From Phytophthora hibernalis (Eukaryota; Oomycota; Peronosporomycetes; Peronosporales; Peronosporaceae): a stretch of 64,000 nt of DNA. Position numbers and translations under genes: made by a program. The notes under the pieces are model-generated. The model was not told where the DNA came from and searched no databases. It was given only the letters and a program-made list of their open reading frames with translations. Shown here in pieces: positions 23,170 to 35,229 of the stretch; position 1 is the stretch's first letter; each line of letters begins with the position of its first letter. The stretch is from positions 558,001 through 622,000 of the forward strand of contig JAAKBF010000159.1 in NCBI GenBank assembly GCA_012656075.1, written 5' to 3'.

Positions 23170-24959
23170 ATGAGTTGCCGCAGCCTGCCGTCGCCGGTGT
23201 TGGACGAGCTGCTGCGCGACGAGGACTTCGCCGAGCTATCGCTGGAGCCGGCGGCCGTGGACCGTCTCATGTGTGGCCAGTGCCTCGTGGCGCAGCTGTC
23301 GCAGCCCGGCCGCAAGCGCCGCCGCGCGCCAACTCTGGACCAGCAGGACGTGGAGCTGCAGGACCCCGCAGCACAGGACGCATCCGAGACAGAGCCGTTC
23401 TGCGGTCTCAGCGACGACAGCGAAGACGACGAACAGGACGCGGCAGACGATGGCGTGGACGCGCTGCTGACAGCCTTTGGACCAGAAACGCCGGACCAGA
23501 CTCAGACCCCACGCCACTGCGACCCCAAGACGAAGGATAAGACGCTGCCGCGCACAGCGTCGGCCATGCAAGTGTGCCGCTGCGGGCGCGGATCGTCTAT
23601 GGACGAGGAGGAGGCGTTCGACCCGCACAGCGCGTCCAGGGAGTATGTGGACCTGCACATCCGCTACGCTGTCGTGGTGCGCGTCGTGCGCGTGGAGAGC
23701 GACGGCCTGTTCGTGCTCAAAGTGTCAGACGCAGAGACACAGAAGCGCTGGCAGGTGAAGAAGAGTCTCAAGGACATGATGCAGTTCTACGCGCAGGTGC
23801 AGCAGATCAGTCTCGCGGATGCACCTGTGAAGAGGCCGCTATGGGGGACGCTGCGAGGTCTGAGAAGGTTTCGTCTGCCCAAGAAGCTTTTCCACTTCCG
23901 AGGATCGCTGAACACGCAGAGACGAGTGGTGTTCGACTCGTTCTTGAGGCAGACGGCAGCACTCGTGGCACCCGCGCCGCTGGGACCTCGACGCAGGAAG
24001 GCCGTTCTGCTGTTGCAGGAATTTGTGGGCGTCCACCGCCACTGCGACGTGTTTGACCGCGGTGGGTGCACGTGCTTCTTCATCAAAAACCAAGTGAGCG
24101 CGTCGCAATTGGTGGGCGAGATATTCGCAGCTCCTAGTACCAGCGTGTCGTGCGCCTGCGAGTCGTTTGTGGCTGCGCTCACGCACATGAGCGTCGATGA
24201 CAAACATGGGTGTATGCCCGAGCGAAAGGCGAAGACGCTTCTGAATACTGTATCTCGGAAGATGGGCGAGATTAAAGACGTAATGCTGAAGGACGATGTT
24301 TTGCTGGCTCAACTTGCAGTAGAGCGCGCGGAGCGCTCAGAGCCGGACTACGACGAGTTCTTGGACGAGGTAAAGCACGCAGTGTGTGGCTTCGTACAGA
24401 AGCACGTGCTTGTGCCGCTAGAAGACCATGTGCACGAGGCGTTGCAAACGATCACGGACTGGGACGATGAACTCGCTTTGAAGGAAAAGATCAAGATGCT
24501 TCAGACCAAGCCTCAGTCCTTTTCGGTGTGCCTCCGCATGTTGTGGCTGGATCGGGGAGCGATTGGGAGGATGCACGTCGTGAGCTACGCCGCGTAAACG
24601 AGTACGCGCTACCGCTCGACAAGCTAAAGTGTTTAGCGCGTGCAGCAGGAGCCATTTTCCAGACGTGTGGGTCCTCACGCTCATCTTCGTCCGTGGGGAC
24701 CACGTGCAGCCTCACTTCTGTTGAAGAGCTCGATATGGTGTTGCGGCCCTCGATGACCACGGACGAGTTCATTTCGGTGCACTTGTTTGCCCTTGTCATG
24801 AGCAATATGTCGCAACTGCTGATCACACGCGAGTTCTTGAGAGTGATGTGTGATCCCCAAGACATCACTGGTGAGCTCGGCTACTACCTTACGACGTTCG
24901 AGGTGGCCGTTGATCTGCTCATCAATCAGGCAGACCCGCAGCAACCGATGTTGCCTTGA
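23170..24959 (+). CDS. PX-VPS9 domain protein (putative Rab5-type GEF)
   Basis: Start at 23170 (MSCRSLPSPVLDELLRDEDF). After an acidic, disordered N-terminus (to about residue 150), a PX-like domain reads VVVRVVRVESDGLFVLKVS through FLRQTAALV, with a basic lipid-facing patch (RLPKKLFHFRGSL). The C-terminal part is a VPS9 domain: DKLKCLARAAGAIF, MTTDEFISVHLFALVMSNMS and ITGELGYYLTTFEVAVDLL. VPS9 domains exchange GDP for GTP on Rab5-family GTPases at endosomes, and PX domains bind phosphoinositides. The frame breaks at TTTT, 24520-24523; a fifth T joins the frames as SFFGVPPHVV. It stands alone between Crypton-like copy 1 and a repeat field, and no intron is needed. Confidence 0.82.
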
Positions 24960-25636
24960 ACCCCATGAATCAAGCAAGCTAAAACCCAGTGGTGTGGCGT
25001 TTTCGTTCTTGATTGTTGTGAACGTTGGATGGACTAGTATTGATGTACATGTAGTAACTAGTAAAATAATGTTAGAATACGACGTCAGTTTTTTGAGACC
25101 GCATTCTTGATCTCTCGTTATGCCGATGCTTCACTCATCAGGTACCCAGAGGTTACCACGTCGACTTTCCTTATCGATGACGGTATGTCAAACACATTAC
25201 ATAATACCTTACTGGGTCCGTCACCGGTGTTGAGCAAAGCAGCCTCTTCCCTCGCCAACGCATGGACTCCCAGTTTTGTGTTAAAATAAACGAACCTATC
25301 TACCAGGGCTCGAAAAATAATTACTACTTCGAAGTACGTAGTACTGTAGTTTAATATAATAACTATAGTATCATTTTGACGGAATTACTTACCGTATTCC
25401 TTCTGTGCTTACTGACGAGCACTCAATACTGAGTCTTTACAGCCAATCAGCTGTCGGCGATTGCAGTCCCGTTGCACCTGATGTGCTAACTGACAGATTC
25501 AGTGAGAAACAGACAGTGTACCACAACATTCGATTTACATGGATATGCTGCAATCCAGATAACTTTTATGTTTGCATGTGGGGCCCCATTCAAATCGTGA
25601 ATATGGGTGTCAGTAAGCACAGAAGGAATACGGTAT
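24960..25636. other. Intergenic, AT-rich with short repeats
   Basis: No gene supported. It contains a TACATGTA word near 25045 and AT-rich sequence near 25310-25390. The right edge is the start of a MITE. Confidence 0.3.
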
Positions 25637-26162
25637 TGGGCTTTTCCTGGATAGGGACCACTTTTTATGATAATCCCAAAACAGGGACCAAGTCCCCAAC
25701 CAGGGACCTCGACATTTAGAAATAGCGCGGCCCACTTAGTGTAAGGGGGCAGTGGCATACTCGACACAACCACTTAACCGAACACTTCTCCGTCGCCCCC
25801 GTGGGCATGAACGCGGCTGACAGGACGCAACGTTCCCCTCCGCTGGCACTTGCACCTCAGACCAGACGAACAATTTGATTGTTGTATTTATTTGATTAAC
25901 CCTTAACTAAGTAGAAATTCGAGGGACAGTCGGTTTGCAACTACCGGTACTTGTTCACCATCACGTTCAACTTGTATTGCACCTTCTTCTGCTTCAAGAT
26001 CGGCAAGCGTTGAGGTGTCATCGGCGTTGTCGATGTTGTTAATGCCATTGATACTTACAGCGATCTCCGTTTGCATGGCCTAAATGACGAGATCCCTGGT
26101 TGGGGACTTGGTCCCTGTTTTGGGATTATCAAAAAAGTGGTCCCTATCCAGGGAAAAGCCCA
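25637..26162. mobile_element. MITE-like element with ~82-bp terminal inverted repeats
   Basis: The left arm (25637-25719) begins TGGGCTTTTCC and reads on through GGGACCAAGTCCCCAACC. The right arm (26081-26162) is its reverse complement with a few substitutions and one indel. The whole is about 526 bp and no transposase frame lies between the arms. TA occurs next to both ends and may be a target duplication. It is non-autonomous; the parent family is not known to me. Confidence 0.7.
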
Positions 26163-26337
26163 TTACTTATTATTGGCAAACCAAGGTTTCCGTAAAATAT
26201 GAAATTGTCCCCGTAATAAGTATACTGACTTTTACCACAACGTAAAAAGTGAAAAGGGAAAGCTGTTCCCTGTCTGCTCAACTACTCTCTTCTTTCAGTC
26301 ACACCAACTCACCCAATTCCAAATTGACAGGTACCAT

Positions 26338-26640
26338 GTCGAGTTCGCGCGCCATCTCAATCTTTTTCTTCACGGACTGCGGCAACGGCCTGTTTGCCTG
26401 CAAGCAGTGTGGCAAGGCTCGCACGCAGGCACTCGGGACAGGCTACTCGAATCTCATCAGCCACCTTGCGTCCAAGCATCCTGAATACTTGGAGACCTAC
26501 GACGAGAGCCAGCGAGTTTATGGGTAATCCCTCGAAGCTCATGGGTTCGTTGACCAGCGCACGATGGAGATTTTCAAGTGGATGGTGTGGATCATTGCTG
26601 TGACGGGGTCACACATCTTAGCTTTAGAGGAAGCGTTAAC
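26338..26640 (+). pseudogene. hAT-type transposase N-terminal fragment (BED zinc finger)
   Basis: The frame from ATG 26338 reads a BED-like finger: FACKQCGKARTQALGTGYSN, then LISHLASKHPEYL, with Cys-x2-Cys and His-x4-His spacing. It stops at 26527. The next 100 bases still read as protein in another frame (FVDQRTMEIFKWMVWI), as expected for a decayed transposase. Everything downstream of the finger is missing. Confidence 0.55.
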
Positions 26641-27170
26641 GCGTTAACCACAACAGACGCCTGGCGTTCCTGCTGTAAGCTTGCAAAGGCCTGGCCTTCC
26701 TGTCCAATATGGTACCGAGTACCAATTGACTTGTGAACTTCCGGGTTAGAGTTAAACTGATTTATATTAAGAACACTGTTGTAGTTCTAACTACTGCTAA
26801 CTATCTGCATAATGAATCCCTGTCTAATCTGATCTGTCCGAATGGGAGCCACCCATTTAGATGTACTGCTTTAATACAACTGGCGTACTACTTAAGTGCG
26901 ACTGATGTACGACTTAAGTCCTTGACGTGCCACACACCACGCGTGGGGCGGACACCAATGATGTGGACCACACCACACAGAACAATGGTCGCCTCCTGTC
27001 AACTGGCCCCATTACACCCTCCCACACCCAAACGGGAAGCACCTTGTCCCAGGGGGAATTCCAGCGAACCGCACAGGCAACGCCTCATTCTGCAATTCGC
27101 GCCCGAGCGAACACCCGCCGAGAACCCAAGACGCCCACCGGGCACCAAGCCAAGACCAGCACCACTTGCG
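26641..27170. other. Unassigned repeat-region sequence upstream of gag-like ORF
   Basis: The frame is open through much of this stretch but has no protein-like signal before 27171. It could be leader or LTR sequence of the gag-like element; no matching second LTR is seen. Confidence 0.3.
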
Positions 27171-28168
27171 ATGCCAAAGCGCGCCGACTCCAAGGCTCTC
27201 CGCGCCGCCGACCACAAGACGAAGGGCGGCGAAGCCCAATCGAAGAAGCCGCCTCGGCATCCGAAGAAAGCTTCCCAGAAGCCCGACGACCGGGCTAAGC
27301 CCGTTGCGACCAGATCCCGGTCCAGCAGGAAGCGCACCGAGGTCACCCTACCCGGCCCATACGAAGGCGACAGCGACGACGAGTCGGAATCCGACGGCGA
27401 GGCCAACCCGAACCTAGTTCTGGGCGACGACAGCCCGGAACCCCAAGGCGACGAAGCTCCAAGAGCGGGATATGCGAACGCGCCGACGGCAACGACAACA
27501 GCGACGGCAGCGACTTCCAAAGTCCCGGATCCTGACGACAAAGCTTCGGACAGCGACGACGAGGCTCAGAGAGCTGCTGACGACGATGGCCAAGCTCCCA
27601 AAGCTGACGGAGACAAGGCCTCCGAGGCTGGCGACGACAAGTCCCACTCGGCGACTGCGAAGCAGACCAGCGACGCACCCAAGAATGCTGCCTCAGCCAC
27701 CGATCGCAAGCCCCAGCCGGGCGCAACAAGTGATGCGAAGCACCAATCAGAAGGAGGATGCCTCGGACGAGGTAGACTACAGCGAGTCGGATCTGGAGTC
27801 GGGCGAGGTCAACGACCCAAGCACTTCACCCAAGCTCACAGAGCAGCAGCGGCGTCTCCATCCGGGGAGTCCTGCAACGCCTCGCAGTGCTCCTGCTGAA
27901 GCCGCCAAGCGGGAACCCCAAGCCATCACCAACGTCGGCGACGGTGATGACGTACCCTCAGAGCTGCTTCGTCCGACAACCGCCAGCACCTTCATGATCG
28001 CGCCCGCGGTCACGAGCCAGCGGCACCTCGAAACAAGGAGCAGCTGCTCGCGCTGCGATACTGGCCCGTACGGGAGTACCGCGAGTACCTTCGACAGAGT
28101 CGTGAGCCGGGTAAGACGGTGCAGCACTATGACGAGTGTCCCGTCGTCCTTCACGACGACATGGGCCT
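27171..28168 (+). pseudogene. Gag-like protein fragment of a plus-strand retroelement
   Basis: The frame from MPKRADSKALRAADHK is Lys/Arg-rich at first, then strongly acidic with repeated Asp/Ser/Glu (GDSDDESESDGE). It shifts frame near 27740, where EDASDEVDYSESDLESGE continues. A third frame then reads RYWPVREYREYLRQSREPG and VQHYDECPVVLHDD up to the Gypsy-1 LTR. Charge pattern and position suggest a gag N-terminal region cut by the Gypsy-1 insertion. No zinc knuckle is present. Assignment is tentative. Confidence 0.4.
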
Positions 28169-28433
28169 TGTAACGGGGCTAGGGCCACGCTATATAGCTT
28201 GCACAATAGAGTGCTTTGAGGAAGCTTGGTTAAGACGATCGTCCGAGAAGGACGTGCGGGAATTAAGGTTAAAATGACTCTGTTACTAGGAGTAGACCCT
28301 GGCGGAAGGCCAGGGCCATTTTGGGCCACCCAACTGGGGGTCCCTCTCTAATAGGCTAAAACTAAGGTAATTGCACTTCTGCCCAATCAGATAGTGCCAG
28401 GTCACTGTCCCCCTTTTGACCAATGGTAGGACA
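28169..28433 (-). repeat. Gypsy-1 3' LTR
   Basis: Begins TGTAACGGGG and ends ..GGACA on plus; a copy of 34967-35229. It contains a TATATAG word readable on either strand. Confidence 0.8.
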
Positions 28434-28489
28434 GAACCAGGGACCCCTGGGGTCGGACACGAACTACTGCAGCGGCGAAGTGGACAAGC

Positions 28490-28558
28490 ATGGCGGGCGA
28501 GTGGTCTACGGCGCGGGGCACCACACTTCGCGCGTGGGTTCGAACCCCACGCGACGCA
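28490..28558 (+). other. tRNA-derived sequence in Gypsy-1 3' region
   Basis: A Leu/Ser-type A-box region (GGCGAGTGGTCTACGGCGC) is followed about 35 bases on by a perfect T arm, CGTGGG/CCCACG with loop TTCGAA-type, and a B box GGTTCGAACCC. No acceptor stem closes around them, so this is a tRNA-derived relic (SINE head or captured tRNA), not a functional tRNA gene. Confidence 0.45.
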
Positions 28559-28689
28559 AACTTGTTCGGAGATGGAGAGCGCGGCGACTTCGGCGGATCT
28601 TGACGGCGCTGTATCGGAAGTCCTACCGCCGACTAAATGAGGAGCACCAGCGGTCGTGTGAACATCGGCAAGTACTCAACGGGCGCAAG

Positions 28690-31685
28690 CTAGTTGCGTC
28701 GAGACGCTCCGACGCCTCGACTCCTGCCTCGTACGCCGCCACCACAGTGGGGACATCAGCAAGCAGGGCTTCACGCGCCTCCCACATATCATCCGTGGGA
28801 GCATAGCCGATCCAGCGTACGCGATACTGGCGCGTTCGAGGGATACTCGGTGTACGGCCGCGGGGCGGCCCGAGGCCAGGCTGACTGGGGTCGCGACGAT
28901 CGTCCACGTGATCAACAATGCGGTCGATGATTCAGCGACTGTCGCCCGCAGTATCCACAAGCAGGGGCGGTCCATCATGGTCGGCGCGGATTGATCGGCG
29001 TCCAGGATACGAGCGGCGCGACTGGGGATATCATGCGTCGCACCGGAACGAATGCTGGGATCATCGGCGCCACGTCGGGAGCTCTCCGCGGGGTCGCGTT
29101 GCAAGTAATGGACAGGCGGGGCTGATCCACTACGGGGATCGGCGGGGACTGCGCCGCTCGCAGATCTGCCAAGCGCCGGGAGCGTTGGCGCTGCGGGTTC
29201 AAATTTCGCTTGGACTTGGTGAGCCACCAAGCCGTTCCAGCTGAGTCGAGTGTACATGACAACGCGCAGGATCTGAACCGTCTTCGCCAGGAGGCCGTCG
29301 CGCTGCGTGCGATGCGCGACCGTCAGAATCAGGAGCATGACGCGATGCAGCGGTCGCTGCGTCCGCTTCGGGAGTAGACGGAGTTCCGCGAGGAGCTTGA
29401 CCAGGGATTGCCGACGGGTAGTAACGCTTGATTCGCCCCACGTAGAACGTGGGGTGGAGTCGCATAGTGGTCGGAATGTCGAGCGTGTAGGCGTCTCCTT
29501 TGACTGCCATAACCGTAAATGGACCAATGAACCGTGGCAGTAGCTTGTTGGCGCCAATATTAGTCACGGCGCCAGGTTGAATGCCTGCGACGGAGAGTAG
29601 GACCTTGTCGACAACAGAATACACGCCCGTGTTCTTGCGTCCTCTCTTGTCTGCATTTTCTTTCTGCTTGTCAACTGCTTGGGCGATCGCGTCGCGCACA
29701 AAGCGCATGACGGATTGTCGGCGCAGGAGGAAGTCCGAAATCGCTGCGGAGTCCGCGGCCGTGAGGTCAGGCGTCTTCTTGAAGTTGGCCACAGCGGATC
29801 CGGCACCGGTCGCCGGATCAAGAATGGCAGGAAAAGACACGGCACGTTTCGCTGGTGCTGCGGGGTTGATCAAAGCATTGGCAGCCCATTCGACGATCGA
29901 GTTGTTCTTGGACTTGGTGACGTCGGCGCGTGCCGACGTCTCTTCTGCTGTCGGGCTCTGAGACGTAGACTTGCGTCGCCCGGACGAATTCATTCCGCCC
30001 CCACCAAGAGTCGGACCACTCGCAGCCGTGGCCTCGCCCACGGCAAGAAGAGCAGGGACGCGCGGGGGCCGCGCGTGGTTGACGAAGAACGGCGTCAATC
30101 CAGTTGACGCGTACGACGTCGCGTAGCTGCGTAAGGCGTCTTCAAGAACGTGGTTCATGCGCTCAGTCTGGCCGTCGGTGTCAGGATGGGCAGCCGTGGA
30201 CATCATCAGGCGAGTGCCCAAGAGCTCGAACAGTCGAGTCCAGAAGGCCGACGTGAACCGCGGGTGGCGGTCCGACACGATGAACGAGGAAGGCCGTGGT
30301 GTCTGAAGACGATGTCGATAAACAGAGCCGCGGTATCTTCTGCGCTGACCGACGCCGAAACCGGCGCCATATGGACCATCTTGCAGAACCGGTCGACGAA
30401 CACGACGACGCCGACATTGTCGTCGGCGTCTGGAGGCAAACCAAAGATGAAGTCCACGCTGACCGACGACCACGCATCGGACGCAACCGGAAGTGGGCGG
30501 AGCGGAGCTTGCAAAGACGGCGCGGGTTTGACGCGCTGGCAGACTTCACACGAACGAACCCATTTTCGGACCCACTTGTACAGTGGGGTCAGAAGAAGTC
30601 GCGCGACAGCGCGAGGAATGTTTTCTCGCGCCCCAGATGTCCGCCACTCGGAGTGTCGTGGTACTCGTGCATCAGCCGAGCTCTAAGGTCGTCGACAAGA
30701 GGAACGACGACGCGCGGAGCGTCGAAGCGATCGACGCTGTACGTCAGCAGGTCACCTTCGAGTTGGTAGCGCGCGCTCGTGTAGAAAGCTTGCGATGTTC
30801 AGCGTCAGACGGCTCGCGGAGATAGGCTCGAATCTCAGAGAGGAAGTCGTCTGCGTCGTACGCGGACGCGATAGCTTCGCGTTGTGGACTTGTCGCGTAG
30901 AATTCAGTCGAGTCGATGCCTGCTACGACACAAGTAGCATAATCTTCGTCGGCGTCCGCAAAGCCGGACTCCCCCAAGTCGGGTCGAGGGTCGTAGTCGG
31001 GACGACGAGAGAGCGCGTCCGCCAGGATATTCGACTTGCCTGGCTTGTAGTGGACGACGAAGTTGTATTCAGCAAAGAAGGAGAGCCAGCGAGCCATACG
31101 CTGGCTCAGATGGGGGCTCTTGGTTGCCGTCCTCAGCGACGCGTGATCCGTGTACAGAGCGAACGTCTGTTCGCCCAGTAGATAAACGCGGAACTTGATG
31201 AGCGCGTAACGCATGGCAAGGAGCTCCTTGTCGTGGACCGGGTAATTGCGTTCCGCGGGCTTCAATTGTCGTGACTGATTACTCAGGACACGCTCCTGCC
31301 CTTCGTCGTCAAACTGCATTAGCGCGCAGCCGATTGCGAAGTCGCTGGCATCGCAGACGACGTGGAAGGTCTGCGAGTGATCTGCCAGCGCCAGCACTGG
31401 GGCTGACGCGAGACTGTTCTTCACACCCCCGATGCTCGGGGACCAGGTCCATTGCATGTCTTTCTTGAGTAGCTGCGACAGAGGTCGGATAATACGAGCA
31501 TAGTCCTTCGTATTCTTGTGCAGGTAGTTAGCCAGACCAAGCCATTGCCGTAGCTCCTTCACGTTCCTGGGCACTGGCCTGGAACAGATCGACGTGATCT
31601 TCTCGGGATTCGCACGAACGCCCTTACTGCTGACGTAGCATCCAAGCACCGGAATCTCCGGCACGCAGCAGTTGCATTTCTTCAA
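28690..31685 (-). pseudogene. Gypsy-1 RNase H, integrase and chromodomain
   Basis: Read from right to left. The RT thumb/RNase H has VVCDASDFAIGCALMQFDDE, LYTDHASLRTATKSPHLSQR and ADALSRRPDYD. The integrase has an HH-CC region interrupted by a stop where Trp is expected (near 30590) and a core VSVDFIFGLPPDADDNVGVV; VSDRHPRFTSAFWTRLFELLG and HPDTDGQTERMNHVLEDALR follow in a shifted frame. The integrase C-terminus is VDKVLLSVAGIQPG, LPRFIGPFTVMAVKG and HPTFYVGRIKRYYPS. The chromodomain (about 28780-28850) reads YRVRWIGYAPTDDMWEA. Stops and frameshifts make it non-coding today. Confidence 0.8.
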
Positions 31686-31727
31686 ATTCGCTTACAGCTT
31701 GTTCTCGCGCATCGCCGCGAAGACTCT

Positions 31728-32648
31728 CTAGAGGTGCTCGAAATGAACATCAAGCGCGGGTCGGCCGCGTTCCTCCTTACTATGCACGAAGATGTCATCA
31801 AAGTAGCTGGACGCGAAGTCGCGCAGGGGCATCAGTACGTGTGAGACCACGCGGTTGAATGTCGCTGGCGCGTTCTTCAAGCCCTGGGGCATCACGAGCC
31901 ACTCCCAGAGCATGCCGCTCGGGGTGCTTACTACCGCCAGCGGAATATCGCTGGCGTGCATCAGGATCTGATAGAAACCATCGGTCAGATCGATGGCGCT
32001 GTATATCGTACTGCCGGACATCGAGTCCAGAATGATGTCCTTACGGGGAATCGGCGTCTGAGCCGGAATGGTCGCATCGTTCAGCTTGTTGAATGCGTGA
32101 ACGATGCGCCATCCACCGGTGGTCTTCCTTACGCAGAAGGTCGGACTTGAGTGCGGGGAGATGCTTTCCCGCACGTGATCTACTTTGCGACGGCCTTCGA
32201 AGAAATCATCGATCGCTTGCACCTGATCGCGCGGCAGTGGCCACAGCCGCGTCACGCAATACTTGGCTCCTGGCGCGAGGTCGATCTCATGCCGCACGCT
32301 GCGATCCTTGGGAAGGGTCGCCGGGATTTTCTCAGGAAAAACGTCCGCGTACTTGCGAGCGAGATCGTAGACAGGATTACCACTCGCCTTCAGCGCATCC
32401 CTGGATTGGGCTGCAAAGCGCTCCTCATGCGCTGACTTGTGTTCAGCGCCTTCGGGACGCTCGTGTTTGCCGAGCGCCGAAGCCGAACTAGACGCAATGG
32501 CGTTGAACGAAGCCATCGCATCCGCTGTCGTGAGCAAGCAAACTTGTTCCACGTCGCCGCGACGAAGGTCGCGTAGGAAGCACTTCAAAGATTGAACTGG
32601 AAGCTCCGTGAGCGCAGACGCTGTGCGCGGCGGATTATGTACACGCAC
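31728..32648 (-). pseudogene. Gypsy-1 reverse transcriptase core
   Basis: Open for about 300 codons. RT blocks: SSPTFCVRKTTGGWRIVHAF, IYSAIDLTDGFYQI, LVMPQGLKNAPATFNRVV and the catalytic YFDDIFVHS. It ends at a stop just past the palm, before the RNase H frame begins. Confidence 0.85.
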
Positions 32649-33558
32649 GTTGCGCGCGTACGACTCTTCTCCGTTTTGCTCGATGGCATTGATAACTTCT
32701 ATGTCAGCGACGGCCCCGTGCTTGACACCGACTCGGACCCAGAGTCCGAGCGTGAACGCCGGCGGAGACGGCCGCGGCGCTTCTTCTTCTGCTCTTTGCG
32801 CCGGAGCGAGCTCCCCTGGAGTGTGACGGGGCGTTGCTAACTGAACTCACGTCAGACAACGATGCATCGGGATCCGATGCTGAGGGCTGCTGCGGCCACT
32901 GCCGGTGCTCCTCATCTCCCACACTTCGCAGCTCTGGCCGGTGCGAGTAATCTTCACCGTGGCGCGGCGTCAGCTCCGGCTGGCGCGCCTCGCGCTGAAT
33001 CGACCTCTGTCGGCGCACTTCGTTCTCGCTGAGGCGCAGAGTCGACCCCGTCGGCGCGCCTCGTCGTTGCTCAGCGGCGTCTGCCACTGCCGACGCGGAG
33101 CTAAATCATTATCGTCATCATCGTCAACGCGTCTAGCGACGCCGCTCCCACGCACCTGTGGCTGCTGGGAGAACATGTTCTCGAGGGTCGAGAACGCGTT
33201 GTCGAGTTTGAGTTCGAGCCGCGCAAGACGCCATTCCAAGGCGCCTGTGGCTTCAACGGTCTCCGGGCGACCGAAGATTGATTTGCCACGCTTGTGCACA
33301 CCTCGCAAGAAGGGCCATCGCTCACTTCAGGGGGTACGAGTCATGGAGTCTGGGTCCATGACGGCAACGTGGGGCCTCAGCGTGCTCGCCGTTCTAAGAT
33401 GCGCGAGCACCGCTGTAACATCAATGTCGCGTGGCCGCACCGTGCGGTTGAGCCAGTCAACGTTGGGTCGGTGGCGAGCAAGCCACGGCATGCCGAAGAT
33501 GCAGTCGAACGAGCCGCTCAGCTCGATCACCAAAATTTGTCGGAGCTGCAGAAGCCGC

Positions 33559-33849
33559 CTAACTGTAGGCGAACCGGAGCGAGCGCCGCGCGACCGTGCG
33601 CGGCGCGCCATCAGCATACTTGATCTCCATCTCGCCTGGACCATTGCGAACACGCACGCTGGCGGGCAGTGCGGACAGGCTGTCGGCGCGAACGAAGTTA
33701 TTTGTCGCGCCCGATTCCAACAGCGCGCGGAGCGGACGCCGCGAGCCCGCGACGTGCAGACTCGACACGATTAGTCGCTTGTCGCTGCTGGAGGTAGTGG
33801 CATGTAGCTGCGCATGAAGCTCAGCGGGACTGGGAGGCGGCTCTGCCAC
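33559..33849 (-). pseudogene. Gypsy-1 aspartic protease with altered active site
   Basis: A retropepsin-like domain: RPLRALLESGATNNFVRADS followed by a KYADGAPR flap region. The catalytic triad is normally D-S/T-G; here it reads ESGA. The Asp-to-Glu change should abolish or greatly reduce proteolysis. Confidence 0.7.
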
Positions 33850-34793
33850 TAGAGAGCTGTCGGCCTTCCCTTGACCAGTAGGGCGATGGGCGCCCTACTG
33901 GTCGTCCCCGTTTTTTGACTGCCCGGGGTTGGTAGCGTCCATCTCAATTGACGCCGATACAGGCGTCGAAGCACGACAAACAGACGCACGATGGCCAGGC
34001 TTCTGGCGACCAACCGACGCTGTTGACGGCTTTGACCGCGACGGCCGCGGCCGCAACCGCCATATGCACCACGCGGGCGGTCCTCTTGGATAGTGTCAAT
34101 TTCCATTGGCTCGGGTTCCGTGCTAGAGCTGGCCGGGAAGAGGAACGTCTGCGACGCTAAGACATTGTAGTCTTCGCGGAGGGCAATGCCGAACGCGTCC
34201 TCCAGTGACGCGGGAGGTTTCCGCGTCAGGTAGAAGCGCTGATAACCAGCATTCATTCCGGAGACAAAGACGTGGACTTGGGTCACCGAGTCCATGGGGT
34301 TCTTGACAATGCAGGACGCAAGGTGACGGGCGAGCTGGATGTAATCGCGCATGGCGAGCTTTCCTTGCTTCAGTTGCAGGAAGGCCGCGCATTGGTGGGT
34401 CTCGTCTTGAACAGGCTCGAACGCGCGCCGCAAGTCATCCTTGAGTGCGTCCATCGTCCTGAAGCAGGACAGATCAGCCATCTGCTTGCCGAGGGCCCAT
34501 TCCTTCACCTTACCAGCAAGGTTAGACAGGAGGAAGTAACTCCGAGCGAACTCGGACCGTAGTTGGCGGGCCTCGCATGCGAGGTCCACTTCGCAGAACC
34601 AGCGATTCAGTGCGAGACGCTTGGATCCCTCGCCACTGTACTTCGAGACATCAAGCTTGACGACGTCCTCCTTCCTGGTTGACGAGGGAGTCGACACTCG
34701 CCGATGTGCGTCGGCGAGTTCACGTGCCAGGAATCCTTGGGCTGCCTCGCGGTGTAGGTCTGGTGTACCTTGCATCAGTAGTGTGGACACCAC
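33850..34793 (-). pseudogene. Gypsy-1 gag (capsid) protein
   Basis: A retrotrans_gag-type domain: LALNRWFCEVDLACEARQL, FARSYFLLSNLAGKVKEWAL, DDLRRAFEPVQDETHQCAAF and KLAMRDYIQLARHLA. No clear CCHC knuckle follows, only an Arg/Gly-rich tail. The frame is open over about 310 codons, and the protease lies immediately downstream. Confidence 0.75.
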
Positions 34794-34966
34794 TGCTTCG
34801 CTTGATGCCGCCGCGAGGCGGTGCAGCGCATCTTACTCTAAGCTAGTGAGATGCGAGAACTGTGTGCGCTCGAGATCAGCTCGAGTGCTACCTTCAGGCG
34901 TCGCTTGATCAATTATCGGTTGGTCGTTCATCTTGGTCGTTGGAAGGACTACAAAGTGCTACCAGG

Positions 34967-35229
34967 TGTAACGGGGATAGGGCCACGCTATATAACTTGC
35001 ACTATAGAGTGCTTTGAGGAAGCTTGGTTAAGACGAACGTCCGAGAAGGACGTGCGGGATTTAAGGTTAAAATGACTCTGTTATTAGGAGTAGACCCTGG
35101 CGGATGGCCAGGACCATTGTGGACCACCCTACTGGGGGTCCCTCTCTAATAGGCTAAAACTAAGGTAATTGCACTTCTGCCCAATCAGATAGAGCCAGGT
35201 CCTGCCCCCTTTTGACCAATGGGAGGACA
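34967..35229 (-). repeat. Gypsy-1 5' LTR
   Basis: Partner of the left LTR, TGTAACGGGG to GGACA. The internal side (left) carries the primer-binding-site candidate on the minus strand. Confidence 0.8.

Larger units (their letters stand above)
28169..35229 (-). mobile_element. Gypsy-1: chromodomain Gypsy LTR retrotransposon, decayed
   Basis: The element is about 7.06 kb with LTRs at 28169-28433 and 34967-35229, roughly 95% identical by eye (about 13 substitutions and a few indels). The order on the minus strand is gag, protease, reverse transcriptase, RNase H, integrase, chromodomain, i.e. chromovirus-type Gypsy. Next to the 5' LTR (right end, minus strand) a primer-binding-site candidate starts TGGTAGCACTTTG two bases in. 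No target duplication is visible (flanks GGCCT and TAACC). The frame is broken by several stops. Confidence 0.85.

Noticed and set aside
23031..23540. Arg/Ala-rich frame overlapping the PX-VPS9 start
   Set aside because: Out-of-frame shadow with low-complexity arginine content.
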